From Streptomyces aurantiacus (GTDB taxonomy: Bacteria; Actinomycetota; Actinomycetes; Streptomycetales; Streptomycetaceae): a DNA stretch of 64,000 bases. The stretch's first letter is position 1, and each line of letters begins with the position of its first letter. Of the stretch, positions 21,297-29,513 are shown piece by piece. Below the pieces are notes generated by a model. That model ran no database searches. It was given only the letters and a program-made list of their open reading frames with translations, and was not told where the DNA came from. The stretch is taken from positions 682,001 to 746,000 of the forward strand of contig NZ_CP114283.1 of NCBI RefSeq assembly GCF_027107535.1, given 5' to 3'. The position numbers and the translations under genes are program-made.

Positions 21297-22711
21297 GACG
21301 CCCGCTCCAGTGCGGTGTCGTACGTGACGACGCGGGCGTCGTCGTGTCCGGCGGCGTACGCCTTCGCGGTCGCCGGGGTGACGAAGGGCAGCAGCTCTTC
21401 GCCGTCGGCCACCCACACCGCCCTGTCGGCGAACCACAGGGTGCCGGTGGTGGCGTCGGGGACGTAGGCGGCGCGGATGCCGTCCTGGTGCTTCGCGACG
21501 TAAGCCAGCAGTTCGGCGGGCGACTCGAAGGCACGCGTCTTGGAGGCGCCCTTGGCCCACACCTCGCTCGCCGCCGGTGTGGGTGCCGAGGCCAGGCGCT
21601 CGGCGTAGTCCGGGCCGAGAGCCTTCCTGACGTACCGGTCGTCGACGAAGGAGTCCACGTCCACGTCCCCCGTCAGCTTCGCCGACTTCAGGATCGATAC
21701 GTCCTTCTTCAGGGCGGAGACGAGCTTCGGCTTGATGGCCGGGTCGAAGGTGGCGATGCCGTGTGCGCCGTTGTAGAGGTACACGACCTCGGCAGGCAGC
21801 GCGGTCGCCTGCGCGACCTTCTCCGCAGCGGTCACCGGATGGTCGTGCAGGTAGTCCGTCGTTTGCGACTGCGCCTTGAGGAAGGCTTCGAGGACGGCGG
21901 GGCGCTTCTTTGCGAAGTCCTCGCGGGCGGTGACCCCGTGGAAGGTCGGCAGGTTCAGTTCGGCGCCGTCGTAGAGGGCCCTCGCCTTGCCCTGGAAGGC
22001 GAGCAGGCCAGGCCAGGCGACGAACTGCGAAAGCGCGTCCGTGCTGCCCGCCGAGAGCGCCGAAGCCCCCACCGCGGGCTGCTGGTTGAGCTTCTCGATG
22101 CCCTTGTCCGGGTCGATCCCGGCGCGCTGCAGGGCCCGTACGAGGGTGCCGTCGGCCGCCGAGCCGATGCTCGTGGACACCTTCCTGCCGCGCAGGTCCT
22201 TCAGGGAGGCGAGCTTCGAGTCCGGTGCGGTGACGATGGTGTTGAGGCCGCCGCGCAGGTTGTATCCGGTGACGGAGACGAGGCGGGTGGGACGGCCCAG
22301 CTGCTTGCCGCGGGCCGCGTTGATGAGGAGGGGGAAGTCGCCCATCGAGCCGATGTCGATCTTCCCGGCGGTCATCTGGGCGGTGATCGGGGCGCCGGTC
22401 GCGTAGTCCTGCCAGTCCACCTTGTAGGTGACGCCGTCGCCCAGCGCGTTCAGCTGCTTCTCGAAGTAGCCGAGGGAGCGCAGGAGCGTGCCCGCCGTGA
22501 CCGTGTTGATCGTCTTGGACTGGTAGCCGACGGTGACGGTGACCGTGGAGGCGTCGCCGGCCTCGGCGTCACCGCCGCAGCCGGCCAGCGGGAGCAGAAG
22601 GGCGACGGCGGTGACCGCGACCGCGGGACGCTTCAGGGCCGGACGCTTCGGGACCGGCGGTTTCGAAGCCGGACGTTTCCGGATCGGGCGCTGCAGGGCC
22701 AGGCGTGTCAT
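21293..22711 (-). CDS. Lipoprotein substrate-binding protein with NosL-like C-terminal region
   Basis: A 472-residue exported solute-binding protein. A basic, repetitive N-terminus (KRP/KPP units) leads to a hydrophobic stretch and a lipobox LAGC with lipidated Cys45. Residues about 55-330 follow the NMT1/SsuA-like fold, with VGYQSKTINTVTAGTLLRSL at the start and DIGSMGDFPLLINAARGKQL in the binding cleft. Residues about 381-472 are extra: blocks such as AYVPDATTGTLWFADRAVWV, then LLPFVTPATAKAYAAGH and a closing VVTYD, resemble the C-terminal half of the copper-binding NosL family. The Met/Cys ligands of the NosL N-terminal half are not seen. Usual family members are about 320-340 residues, so the extension is real. 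The NosL assignment is by eye and uncertain. Confidence 0.83.
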   Translation of the reverse strand: MTRLALQRPIRKRPASKPPVPKRPALKRPAVAVTAVALLLPLAGCGGDAEAGDASTVTVTVGYQSKTINTVTAGTLLRSLGYFEKQLNALGDGVTYKVDWQDYATGAPITAQMTAGKIDIGSMGDFPLLINAARGKQLGRPTRLVSVTGYNLRGGLNTIVTAPDSKLASLKDLRGRKVSTSIGSAADGTLVRALQRAGIDPDKGIEKLNQQPAVGASALSAGSTDALSQFVAWPGLLAFQGKARALYDGAELNLPTFHGVTAREDFAKKRPAVLEAFLKAQSQTTDYLHDHPVTAAEKVAQATALPAEVVYLYNGAHGIATFDPAIKPKLVSALKKDVSILKSAKLTGDVDVDSFVDDRYVRKALGPDYAERLASAPTPAASEVWAKGASKTRAFESPAELLAYVAKHQDGIRAAYVPDATTGTLWFADRAVWVADGEELLPFVTPATAKAYAAGHDDARVVTYDTALERAS

Positions 22712-22726
22712 GGGGGTTCGGGCCTC

Positions 22727-22954
22727 TCACCGGAGCAGATAGGGCATGTTGACCGTGACGGCCCCGGTGGGGCAGCGGGCCGCGCACGGGCCGCAGTACC
22801 AGCACTCGTCGACGTGCATGTAGGCCTTGCCGTTGCTCTCGTCGATGGCGAGGGAGTCCAGGGGGCACATGTCCACACAGAGCGTGCAGCCGTCGATGCA
22901 CTTCGACTCGTCGATGGTCACGGGCACGTCGGCCCGCTGGGGCGCCAAGGGCAT
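22727..22954 (-). CDS. AprB-like ferredoxin with two 4Fe-4S clusters
   Basis: A 75-residue ferredoxin. The first cluster ligands are Cys19, 23, 26 and 30 (CIDGCTLCVDMCP) and the second are Cys51, 54, 57 and 61 (CWYCGPCAARCP). The Trp immediately after the first Cys of cluster II (CWYC) and the spacing of cluster I recall the beta subunit of adenylylsulfate reductase, where such a Trp lies on the electron path to FAD. It lacks the C-terminal tail of true AprB (about 150 residues). The gene is 15 bases upstream of the binding-protein gene. It most likely delivers electrons to or from the flavoprotein encoded at the end of the operon. Confidence 0.88.
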   Translation of the reverse strand: MPLAPQRADVPVTIDESKCIDGCTLCVDMCPLDSLAIDESNGKAYMHVDECWYCGPCAARCPTGAVTVNMPYLLR

Positions 22955-23002
22955 GGCTGTCTCCAGAAAGGTCCTGCTGATACGGGAAAGGGGGCGCAGC
23001 GG

Positions 23003-23782
23003 TCAGAGCGAGCGACGCAGCAGACCGCTCATGGTGATGCGGTCACCGCGGAAGCGGATGAACTCGAGGTCGACGGGGCGGCCGTCGGCGAGGTGCGTGA
23101 GGCGTTCCAGCATGAGGACGGCCGAGCCGCGCGGGGCCTGGAGCACGGTCGCGGAGTGCGCGTCCGCGTTGACGGCCTCCAGCGTGATCTCGGCGTGCCC
23201 GAGCGGCTGTCCGGTGATGGCTTCCAGGAGGCGGAAGACGTCGGTGTTCTCCAGGTCGGCGCCGAGCAGAGCGGTGCCGAGGTCGAGGGGGGTGTAGGTG
23301 AGGTCGAGGGAGAGCGGCAGGCCGTTCAGCCGCCGCAGCCGCTCGATGTAGAGGACGTCGGCACCGACGGGTACGCGGAGCCGTTCCGCGACGGGAGCCG
23401 GTGCGGCGACGGGGCCGGCCGAGCGGACCTCGTTGCTGACCCGGCCGTGTTCGCGCAGGGTCTCCGCGAGTCCCATCAGCCGGTCGAGCCCGTGCGGGTA
23501 CTTCTCGGCGACGACGACCGTGCCGACCCCCGGCAGCCGTTCCACCAGGCCCTCGGCCCGCAGCAGGTCGAGGGCCTGGCGCACGGTGCCCCGCGAGGCG
23601 CGGTAGTCGGTCCCGATGGCTGTCTCGTGCGGCAGTGTGCCGTCCGGGAAGCCGCCTGCCAGTACCTGGTGGCGCAGCAGGTCGGCGAGTTGCCTGGCCC
23701 GGTCCGCGCGCAGCCGACGCCGGTGGGCCGCGACGGTGGTCGCGCCCTGGCCGGCGTGGTCTCGGATGCGTTCGGTGGGCAT
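23003..23782 (-). CDS. GntR-family transcriptional regulator with UTRA domain
   Basis: A 259-residue regulator. An N-terminal winged helix of the GntR type (RASRGTVRQALDLLRAEGLVERLPG) is followed by a UTRA ligand-binding domain with VLYIERLRRLNGLPLSLDLTY and the late VLMLERLTHLADGRPVDLEF. The frame extends upstream to a GTG at 23902; the ATG at about 23782 is preferred because the added residues are not family-like. It is the first gene of the minus-strand run and sits 48 bases upstream of the ferredoxin, so it probably senses the imported substrate or a derivative and controls its own operon. Confidence 0.85.
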   Translation of the reverse strand: MPTERIRDHAGQGATTVAAHRRRLRADRARQLADLLRHQVLAGGFPDGTLPHETAIGTDYRASRGTVRQALDLLRAEGLVERLPGVGTVVVAEKYPHGLDRLMGLAETLREHGRVSNEVRSAGPVAAPAPVAERLRVPVGADVLYIERLRRLNGLPLSLDLTYTPLDLGTALLGADLENTDVFRLLEAITGQPLGHAEITLEAVNADAHSATVLQAPRGSAVLMLERLTHLADGRPVDLEFIRFRGDRITMSGLLRRSL

Positions 23783-24185
23783 GCGACGGACCATACCCAG
23801 GGGGTACGCGATGTGGTGTTGCCACAGTGTTGCGCCACCATCGGCTCTGCCGGGCGGGCGGCTGACCTGGGGTTTCTGGCGGGCGGTGGCAAGATCTGCC
23901 ACTGCTGGCCCCGGCTGGGGAGCAGCCGCTCACCGTGCCGTGCCGACGCCGCCGCGCCCTGCCGTGAACGCCGGCCTCCACCGGGCTGTCCCTGCCGGAA
24001 TGGTCGCCTCCGCCGGGCTGCCCCCGCTGGAACGGCCGCTTCCACCGGGCTGTCGCCGCCGGACCGACCGTCCGCGCGGTCACGCACGGACGGTCGCCCG
24101 CGTTCCCGCGGACGCGTGGCCGCTCACCCCCGGGTGGCCGCTGGTCTCCCCGAGCGGGCAGCCCGCCCGCCCCCGGGGCGCGTGG
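23783..24185. other. Intergenic stretch upstream of the regulator
   Basis: About 400 bases lie between the GntR regulator start and the fumarylacetoacetase stop (both minus strand). The promoter of the ferredoxin/flavoprotein operon should be near 23800-23900, but no clear -10/-35 pair stands out. The middle holds the 32-bp tandem repeats; the rest is GC-rich sequence without a recognisable gene. Confidence 0.5.
23966..24061. repeat. Three imperfect 32-bp tandem repeats
   Basis: Three consecutive 32-bp units at 23966-23997, 23998-24029 and 24030-24061 share the pattern GAAyG-CGCCTCCrCCGGGCTG-C--CCG. They lie in the noncoding stretch between the operon regulator and fumarylacetoacetase. They could be multiple binding sites or a minisatellite. 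Confidence 0.75.
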
Positions 24186-25400
24186 TCAGGCGCCCGGGGC
24201 GATCCGTCCCGTCACTTCGCCGAGTCCCACCCGCGTCCCGTCCGGGCCGGGCGCCCAGGCCGTCAGGGTCACGACGTCGCCGTCCTCCAGGAACGTCCGC
24301 TTGCCGTCCGGGAGTTCGAGGGTGTCGCGGCCGTTCCAGGTCAGCTCCAGGAGCGAGCCCCGCTCGCTCTCCGAGGGCCCGCTCACCGTGCCCGACCCGT
24401 ACAGGTCGCCCGTGCGCAGCGAGGCCCCGTTGACGGTCATGTGGGCGAGCTGCTGGGCGGCCGTCCAGTACATCGTGGAGAACGGCGGCTCGGACACCAC
24501 ATGGCCGTTGACGGCGACGGAGATGCGCAGGTCGTAGCCGCCCGGGTCCTCCGAGGCGTCGTCCAGGTAGGGGAGGAGGGGGTGCGTGCGTGCCGGGGGC
24601 GCGACCCGGGCGTCCTCCAGCGCGTCGAGCGGTGTGATCCAGGCCGACACCGAGGTGGCGAAGGACTTGCCGAGGAAGGGGCCGAGGGGGACGTACTCCC
24701 AGGCCTGGAGGTCGCGCGCGGACCAGTCGTTGAGGAGGCAGAGACCGAAGACGTGTTCGCGGAAGTCGCTCAGGGGCACCGGTGTGCCCATCGCGGAGGG
24801 GGCGCCGACGACGAACCCGACCTCCGCCTCGATGTCCAGCCGGACGGACGGGCCGAAGACCGGCGCCGGGTCCGCCGGGGCCTTGCGCTGGCCGGCGGGG
24901 CGTACGACGTCCGTCCCGGAGACCACGACGGTGCCCGACCGGCCGTGGTAACCGATGGGCAGGTGCTTCCAGTTGGGGGTGAGGGAGTCCTCGGCGTCGG
25001 GACGGAAGATCTGGCCGACGTTCCGGGCGTGGTTCTCGGAGGCGTAGAAGTCGACGTAGTCGGCGACCTCGAAGGGGAGGTGGAGGGTCACCTCGGAGAG
25101 CGGGTGGAGCAGGGGCGCGACGGCCTCGCGGTGGGCGGGCACCGTCACCCACGCGGTGAGCGCGCGCCGCACGTCCGACCACGCCGTGCGGCCGGCCGCG
25201 AGCAGCGGGTTCAGCGAGGGGCGGGCGAGCAGGGAGGCGTACGGGGAGCCGAGTTCCACCGCAGCGGCCCCCGCGTCGAGGACGTGATCGCCCAGCCGGA
25301 CGCCCACGCTGCGGTGTTCGGAGCCGCTCAGGGAGAAGACGCCGTACGGAAGATTGTGCGGGCCGAAGGGATCGCCCTCGGTGACATCGAAGGGGGGCAT
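24186..25400 (-). CDS. fahA: Fumarylacetoacetase
   Basis: A 404-residue hydrolase that splits fumarylacetoacetate into fumarate and acetoacetate, the last step of tyrosine/homogentisate breakdown. It has the N-terminal SH3-like domain starting with FGPHNLPYGVFS, the metal-site block YVDFYASENHARNVG, PNWKHLPIGYHGRSGTVVVS, the acidic ligands in EAEVGFVVG, and LLNDWSARDLQAWEYVPLGP. Length and motif order are normal for the family. ATG 25400 is chosen because the upstream in-frame residues are not conserved and the next gene diverges nearby. It is a single gene; no other homogentisate-pathway genes are in the window. Confidence 0.93.
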   Translation of the reverse strand: MPPFDVTEGDPFGPHNLPYGVFSLSGSEHRSVGVRLGDHVLDAGAAAVELGSPYASLLARPSLNPLLAAGRTAWSDVRRALTAWVTVPAHREAVAPLLHPLSEVTLHLPFEVADYVDFYASENHARNVGQIFRPDAEDSLTPNWKHLPIGYHGRSGTVVVSGTDVVRPAGQRKAPADPAPVFGPSVRLDIEAEVGFVVGAPSAMGTPVPLSDFREHVFGLCLLNDWSARDLQAWEYVPLGPFLGKSFATSVSAWITPLDALEDARVAPPARTHPLLPYLDDASEDPGGYDLRISVAVNGHVVSEPPFSTMYWTAAQQLAHMTVNGASLRTGDLYGSGTVSGPSESERGSLLELTWNGRDTLELPDGKRTFLEDGDVVTLTAWAPGPDGTRVGLGEVTGRIAPGA

Positions 25401-25735
25401 CGGGTGCTGCCTCGCTTTCCGGGTGGGTGGGGCACACGTTACGGGGAGGCGCCGTTCGTGTGCAGTGCCCAAGGAGTTCGTGATGTCCGTTCGAGGGCGA
25501 ACCGAACCCGGCGGATGGAGACGGCAGGGGCGCGTGGGAGTGGACAGGAGCGCATGGGGGTGGGCAGTCGCGGACGGGAGTGCGACGGGGCCTGTGGGGC
25601 GGTTGATATGTCACGGGATTAGCCCGAACTACCGGGTCCAGATGGGACATACGGTGACGCGTGAGGCGGTCGAGGTGCCGAACGACGTCCGGTTCCCGTC
25701 GAGTCGTTGGGGCCTCCGATCCGTATTCTCTGATC
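25401..25735. promoter_or_regulatory. Divergent intergenic region; -10 element for leaderless HAD gene
   Basis: This 335-base stretch separates divergent fumarylacetoacetase and HAD hydrolase genes. TATTCT at 25724-25729 sits six bases before the ATG at 25736, which would start transcription at the start codon, a common leaderless arrangement in Streptomyces. No convincing -35 is seen. The remainder includes the purine-rich run around 25500-25600 and holds no gene I can support. Confidence 0.5.
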
Positions 25736-26701
25736 ATGGCCGCACCGATTGCATATTCACTTATCGCCACTGACCTGGACGGGACGCTGCTGCGCGGCGA
25801 CGACACCCTCTCGGACCGGTCACGCGCCGCGCTGGCGATGGCGGTCGGGAGAGGCGCCCGTCACCTCGTGGTGACGGGACGCCCCGCTCCGCGTGTACGG
25901 CCGCTGCTGGACGAACTGGGCAGCCAGGGACTCGCGGTGTGCGGGCAGGGTGCGCAGCTGTACGACGCCGGGGCCGACCGCATGGTGTGGTCCGTCACGC
26001 TCGAACGCGAGCTGGCCGAGGTGGCTCTCGGCAAGATCGAGGCGGAGGTCGGCGAGGTGTACGCGGCCGTCGATCAGGACGGGGTCGACGGCCTCACCCT
26101 CATCGAGCCGGGCTACGAGATGCCGCATCCGACGCTCCCGGCGGTACGGGTGCTGCACCGCGACGACCTCTGGAAGGCGCCCATCAGCAAGGTGCTGCTG
26201 CGCCATCCTCTTCTCTCCGACGACGAGTTGGCGTCCGCGGCCCGCGGAGCGGTCGGCTCCCTCGCCACCGTGACGATGTCGGGTCCCGGCACCGTCGAAC
26301 TCCAGCCATGCGGCATCACCAAGGCGACGGGTCTCGCGCTGGCCGCCAGACACCTCGGCCTGACGTCGGCCGAGACCATCGCCTTCGGGGACATGCCCAA
26401 CGACATCCCCATGTTCGACTGGGCAGCGCACGGAGTCGCGATGGAGAACGCGCATCCCGAACTGAAGGCCGTCGCCGACGAGATCACACTCTCGAACGAG
26501 GACGACGGCATCGCGGTCGTCCTGGAGCGGCTGTGCTCCCCCGACCGGGCCGACGCCGACCGGGCCGACGCCGACCGGGCCGACGCCGACCGCGCCGACA
26601 GCCGGACGGGCCGGCATGTCGGTCGGCAGGCGGGACAGCGAACAGGTCAGCAGGTCGGCCGGGGAACAGGCCAGGGGGTCGCCACGGGTGCCGGTCAGTA
26701 G
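25736..26701 (+). CDS. HAD-superfamily hydrolase (Cof/IIB subfamily)
   Basis: A 321-residue phosphatase-like protein. HAD motif I is ATDLDGTLLRGDDT near the N-terminus (nucleophile Asp and the +2 Asp), motif II is in HLVVTGRP, and motif IV is FGDMPNDIPMFDWA. The large cap domain between motifs II and IV is typical of the Cof group, which hydrolyses sugar phosphates or nucleotides; the substrate cannot be read from sequence. ATG 25736 is preferred because MAAPIAYSLIATDLDG is the normal N-terminus and a -10 is correctly spaced for a leaderless message. The last about 55 residues are an unusual repetitive tail (DRADA units, then RTGQQVGRGTGQ-like units). The stop overlaps the convergent transglycosylase gene by seven bases. 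Confidence 0.88.
   Translation: MAAPIAYSLIATDLDGTLLRGDDTLSDRSRAALAMAVGRGARHLVVTGRPAPRVRPLLDELGSQGLAVCGQGAQLYDAGADRMVWSVTLERELAEVALGKIEAEVGEVYAAVDQDGVDGLTLIEPGYEMPHPTLPAVRVLHRDDLWKAPISKVLLRHPLLSDDELASAARGAVGSLATVTMSGPGTVELQPCGITKATGLALAARHLGLTSAETIAFGDMPNDIPMFDWAAHGVAMENAHPELKAVADEITLSNEDDGIAVVLERLCSPDRADADRADADRADADRADSRTGRHVGRQAGQRTGQQVGRGTGQGVATGAGQ
26541..26600. repeat. 15-bp tandem repeat in the HAD gene, four copies
   Basis: Units CCGACCGGGCCGACG at 26541, 26556 and 26571 are identical, and a fourth at 26586 has changes. They encode the DRADA repeats of the HAD tail. Repeat number keeps the reading frame, so expansion or loss is tolerated. Confidence 0.9.
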
Positions 26702-27426
26702 GCTCCGAAGACGTTGTCGATCGAGCCGTACCTGTCGGCGGCGTAGTTGCACGCCGCCGTGATGTTGGCGACCGGGTCGAAGGGGTCCAGTGACGTCCCG
26801 GGCACGTGGTACGCGGTGAACGTCGGGTCGATGACCTGGAGGAGCCCCTTCGACGGCGTACCGGCGGCCGCGTTGGAGTCCCAGTTGTTCAGGGCCTGCG
26901 GGTTCCCGGACGACTCGCGGATGATGTTGCGGTGGATGCCGTTGTAGGTGCCCGGGATGCCCTGCTGGGCCATGACGTCCAGCGACTCCCTGATCCAGCC
27001 GTCGAGGTTGTCCGCGTACGTCTTCGCGGAGGCGGGGGTGACGGTGGAAGCGGTGGTCGCCTTGGCCGTCTTGGCGGACGTCTGGGCGTTCTTGGTGCCC
27101 ACGGTCAGCTTGAGGCCCGGGCGGATGAGTGCCGGGTCGTTGCCGATGACCGCACGGTTGGCCTTGTAGAGCTTCTTCCAGTCGCCCTTGGTGTGCGCCT
27201 TCGCGATCTTCGACAGGGTGTCGCCCGAGACCACCTTGTAGGTGATCAGCGAGACCTGCGGGACCGCGGCCGGAGCGGACTGTGCCGCTTGGGCCGGCTG
27301 GGCGGCGTGGGCGCCGGTCGCCCCCACGAGGGGAAGTGCGAGCGCGGCGCCGCCCGTCCCGGCGGCGACGATGCCACGGGTGAGGGGGCTCGTTCTGGGG
27401 CGGCGGTGCTTACCTCGTGCGGCCAT
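26695..27426 (-). CDS. Secreted LysM transglycosylase-like cell-wall protein
   Basis: A 243-residue exported protein. A basic N-terminus and hydrophobic core ending in AHA (about residue 41) form a signal peptide. A LysM peptidoglycan-binding domain (YKVVSGDTLSKIAKAH, residues about 63-108) follows, then an Ala/Thr linker and a lytic-transglycosylase-like C-terminal domain with IIRESSGNP containing the candidate catalytic Glu, SKGLLQVIDPTFTAYH and AACNYAADRYGS. This is the soluble lytic transglycosylase/Rpf-like architecture that cleaves peptidoglycan glycan strands. A c-di-AMP riboswitch leader precedes it, a known arrangement for cell-wall hydrolases in actinobacteria. Confidence 0.92.
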   Translation of the reverse strand: MAARGKHRRPRTSPLTRGIVAAGTGGAALALPLVGATGAHAAQPAQAAQSAPAAVPQVSLITYKVVSGDTLSKIAKAHTKGDWKKLYKANRAVIGNDPALIRPGLKLTVGTKNAQTSAKTAKATTASTVTPASAKTYADNLDGWIRESLDVMAQQGIPGTYNGIHRNIIRESSGNPQALNNWDSNAAAGTPSKGLLQVIDPTFTAYHVPGTSLDPFDPVANITAACNYAADRYGSIDNVFGAY

Positions 27427-27434
27427 GCCGAATT

Positions 27435-27620
27435 CCTCTCCGACGCCTGCGAGGTGAGCTGTCGGGTTCGGGCGGGAGATGCCCGGCCGCGTGCTGTACG
27501 CGACTAAACCCCTAGTCGATCCGATATCCGGACCGACGGCTTACCTGGGTCCCCCGCTCCTGCCGTACGCGAGTCAATGGGTGGGTGGGATTTCCGGGCG
27601 GCGGCAGGATTAGGCGATCC
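27435..27620 (-). ncRNA. c-di-AMP riboswitch (ydaO/yuaA type)
   Basis: Read on the minus strand, this leader has the class hallmarks in order: CGCCTAATCCTG at the 5' side, GGCAGGAGCGGGGGACCCA (about 27565-27547), GGGGTTTAGTCG, the CGGCCGGGCATCTCCCGCC segment, CCCGAACCCGACAGCTCACC, then CGCAGGCGTCGGAGAGG (about 27452-27435). It ends nine bases before the transglycosylase start. This class turns gene expression off when c-di-AMP is bound, linking wall hydrolysis to osmotic and cell-wall signalling. The usual GGGGTGAA core is altered to GGGGTTTA here. The 5' boundary is approximate. Confidence 0.92.
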
Positions 27621-27635
27621 GTCCGGAGTGACGTG

Positions 27636-27665
27636 AACGTATGCGAGAGCACATGCCGTGAACAA
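27636..27665 (-). promoter_or_regulatory. Candidate promoter for the riboswitch-transglycosylase transcript
   Basis: On the minus strand TTGTTC (27665-27660) and TACGTT (27641-27636) are separated by 18 bases. A transcript from here would begin near 27629, just before the inferred 5' end of the riboswitch, which supports the assignment. Confidence 0.6.
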
Positions 27666-29513
27666 GCCCCGAATTCGCACAGCAGCGGTTATGACCGGCC
27701 TTGTCGGGCGTATATCCCTTGATCCATTCGGAAGGCAAAGTTCAACTTGCTTTCCGTGAAGGGAAATCGGCCGGCCATGCGAAATGATCACTTTGAGTGA
27801 GCGTGACTCAATTCACTGGCGCACATGGGGAATTAGGGAAACCGCTCAGCAATACGGGCAACTCGGTCGTCTTCGGGAGGTTCTAGCGACTTGCGGGTCG
27901 TATCGAATGCTGTATGTCCGGAAGAAAGGTGATATGCCGGACTGGACGAGTGCCGGACGGCGCCGTCCGGCGCCGGACGGTGTCGACTGGGTGCTGATGA
28001 GTGCTGATGGGTGTCGGTGAGCGTCAGCGATCACCGGTGATCGCCTTCCTCCTTCGGCGCGCGGGGGAGGGCTGTGGAGGTGCGGGATCGCCGCATTTCC
28101 GCTGTGCGGAACGCCGGACGGATCGCCGCGCCATTCCCAGTGCTCTCCCGCGGGGACGGTCGATCTTTCTTTCGCCGAGGTGCGTCAGGAATTCCTCGGT
28201 CAATCACGACTCGTTCACTCCGCCGCGCAAAACCGTGTCGGCACAGGAGCGATTTCCCGCCATCGCTCAACTCCCGTGTCACCCTTGGCTCTTGCCCCAT
28301 GCGGTCGGTTTCGTCCCGCCTGTTCGGGGTTCTGGTGGGCGAGTGCGGGAGCCCGCGAAGTCATTCCCCTGTTCGTGGAATCCCTTCCCCGGGTGCCGTG
28401 GAACACCATCTTCCCGCCGGCTCGCGGACCACCTCGCCGTGGGTTCTGAAGTCCGCCTCACCGCAGGTGATTTCGGAGTGCGGCTCGACACTCGCCTCCC
28501 ACGGCAGGACCGGTCGGTGCAGGGCATCCGGGATGCGTTTCGTCCGCCGTGGCAGAGGAGTTGGCGCCCGGCGGGGAAGGCGGCGAGTCGGATGCGATGG
28601 CTGGAGAAAGGGCGCGGTCGATGGCGTTCGGTTCCGTGCATCACGTTCTCCGTAGAACCCGATTTCCGGGGAACCGTCGAATCGCGACCGTGACGATCTG
28701 TCAGCTCCCGGGCGTGTCCGGTCAGCAGGGCGGGAGGGGGAGGTATTCGAGAAGCGCGGGTACGGGTTCCGGTTCGGGTTCGGGTTCGGCGCCGAGGGGA
28801 CGCCACGCGCGCGTGGCGCTTGGTTCCGTCCGTGAGGGGAACGCGGACATCGTCGTGAGTCGTTTCGCGGGCCGAGCATGCTTCGCGGGCCGAGCGTGAG
28901 TCGTCTCGTAGGCCTCGTGGGCCTCGTAGGGGAAGGGCGTACGCATGCCCATGGGCGTCACCTCAGTGGACCGGGTGCGTCGTGCGACGCGGCCGGGGCG
29001 CCGCGGTGATCACGAGCGGAGCCGCCGGAGATCTCGTGGAGGACAGCGAGCCCGTCGCCACCCGGAGCCTCGGAACGGTCAGGGGGCTTGCGTGACGCCC
29101 GGTCTCCGGCGGCAGGGCGAATCCGCCCGCCCGCTCGCCCGCCCGTCCTGGGGCCCTGGACCAGAAACGGGAGCGCGGCCGATTTCGGACGCACTGTCGG
29201 ACAAGACCGATCACGCCCGGAAAAGACTTCCTCTTTCAGGACATATCAGTCGTATCGGTCGTATCGCCAGATCGGGAACATACCCCTCGTGCTCCGATGC
29301 CGCCCGGCCTGGCCGACGGGGCAAAAGGGACCAGGTGGAGCGTGTCAGGCAGGGTGGTGGCGGGTGACGGGCGGGCGCTCATCGTGATCGAAAGACGACC
29401 GGATACGCTGACTTGAGTGCCAGCAGCGACACATCGACAAACACCCACAGCACCCAGCACACCCAGAGCATCCAGAGACCGCCGTTGAGAGCGTCAGCAG
29501 ACAGGAGACCCTC
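27666..29513. other. 1.85-kb stretch with no supported gene
   Basis: No reading frame here shows Streptomyces codon bias, a ribosome site and a recognisable product together. Open frames exist (for example 27784-28020 and 28001-28693 on plus, 28279-28806 on minus) but are Arg/Pro/Ser-rich translations without domains. Short tandem elements occur, such as repeated GGTTCG near 28767-28790 and CGTAGGCCTCGTGGGCCTCGTAG near 28907-28930. The last 110 bases lead into the polyprenyl synthase and should carry its promoter. The region may be gene remains or may encode untranslated RNA; nothing firmer can be said. Confidence 0.5.

Noticed and set aside
27784..28020. Possible 78-residue protein in the gene-poor stretch
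   Set aside because: No ribosome site, no codon bias and no recognisable domain.
28001..28693. Overlapping open frames on both strands in the gene-poor stretch
   Set aside because: Arg/Pro/Ser-rich translations without third-position GC bias; two frames overlap over the same bases.
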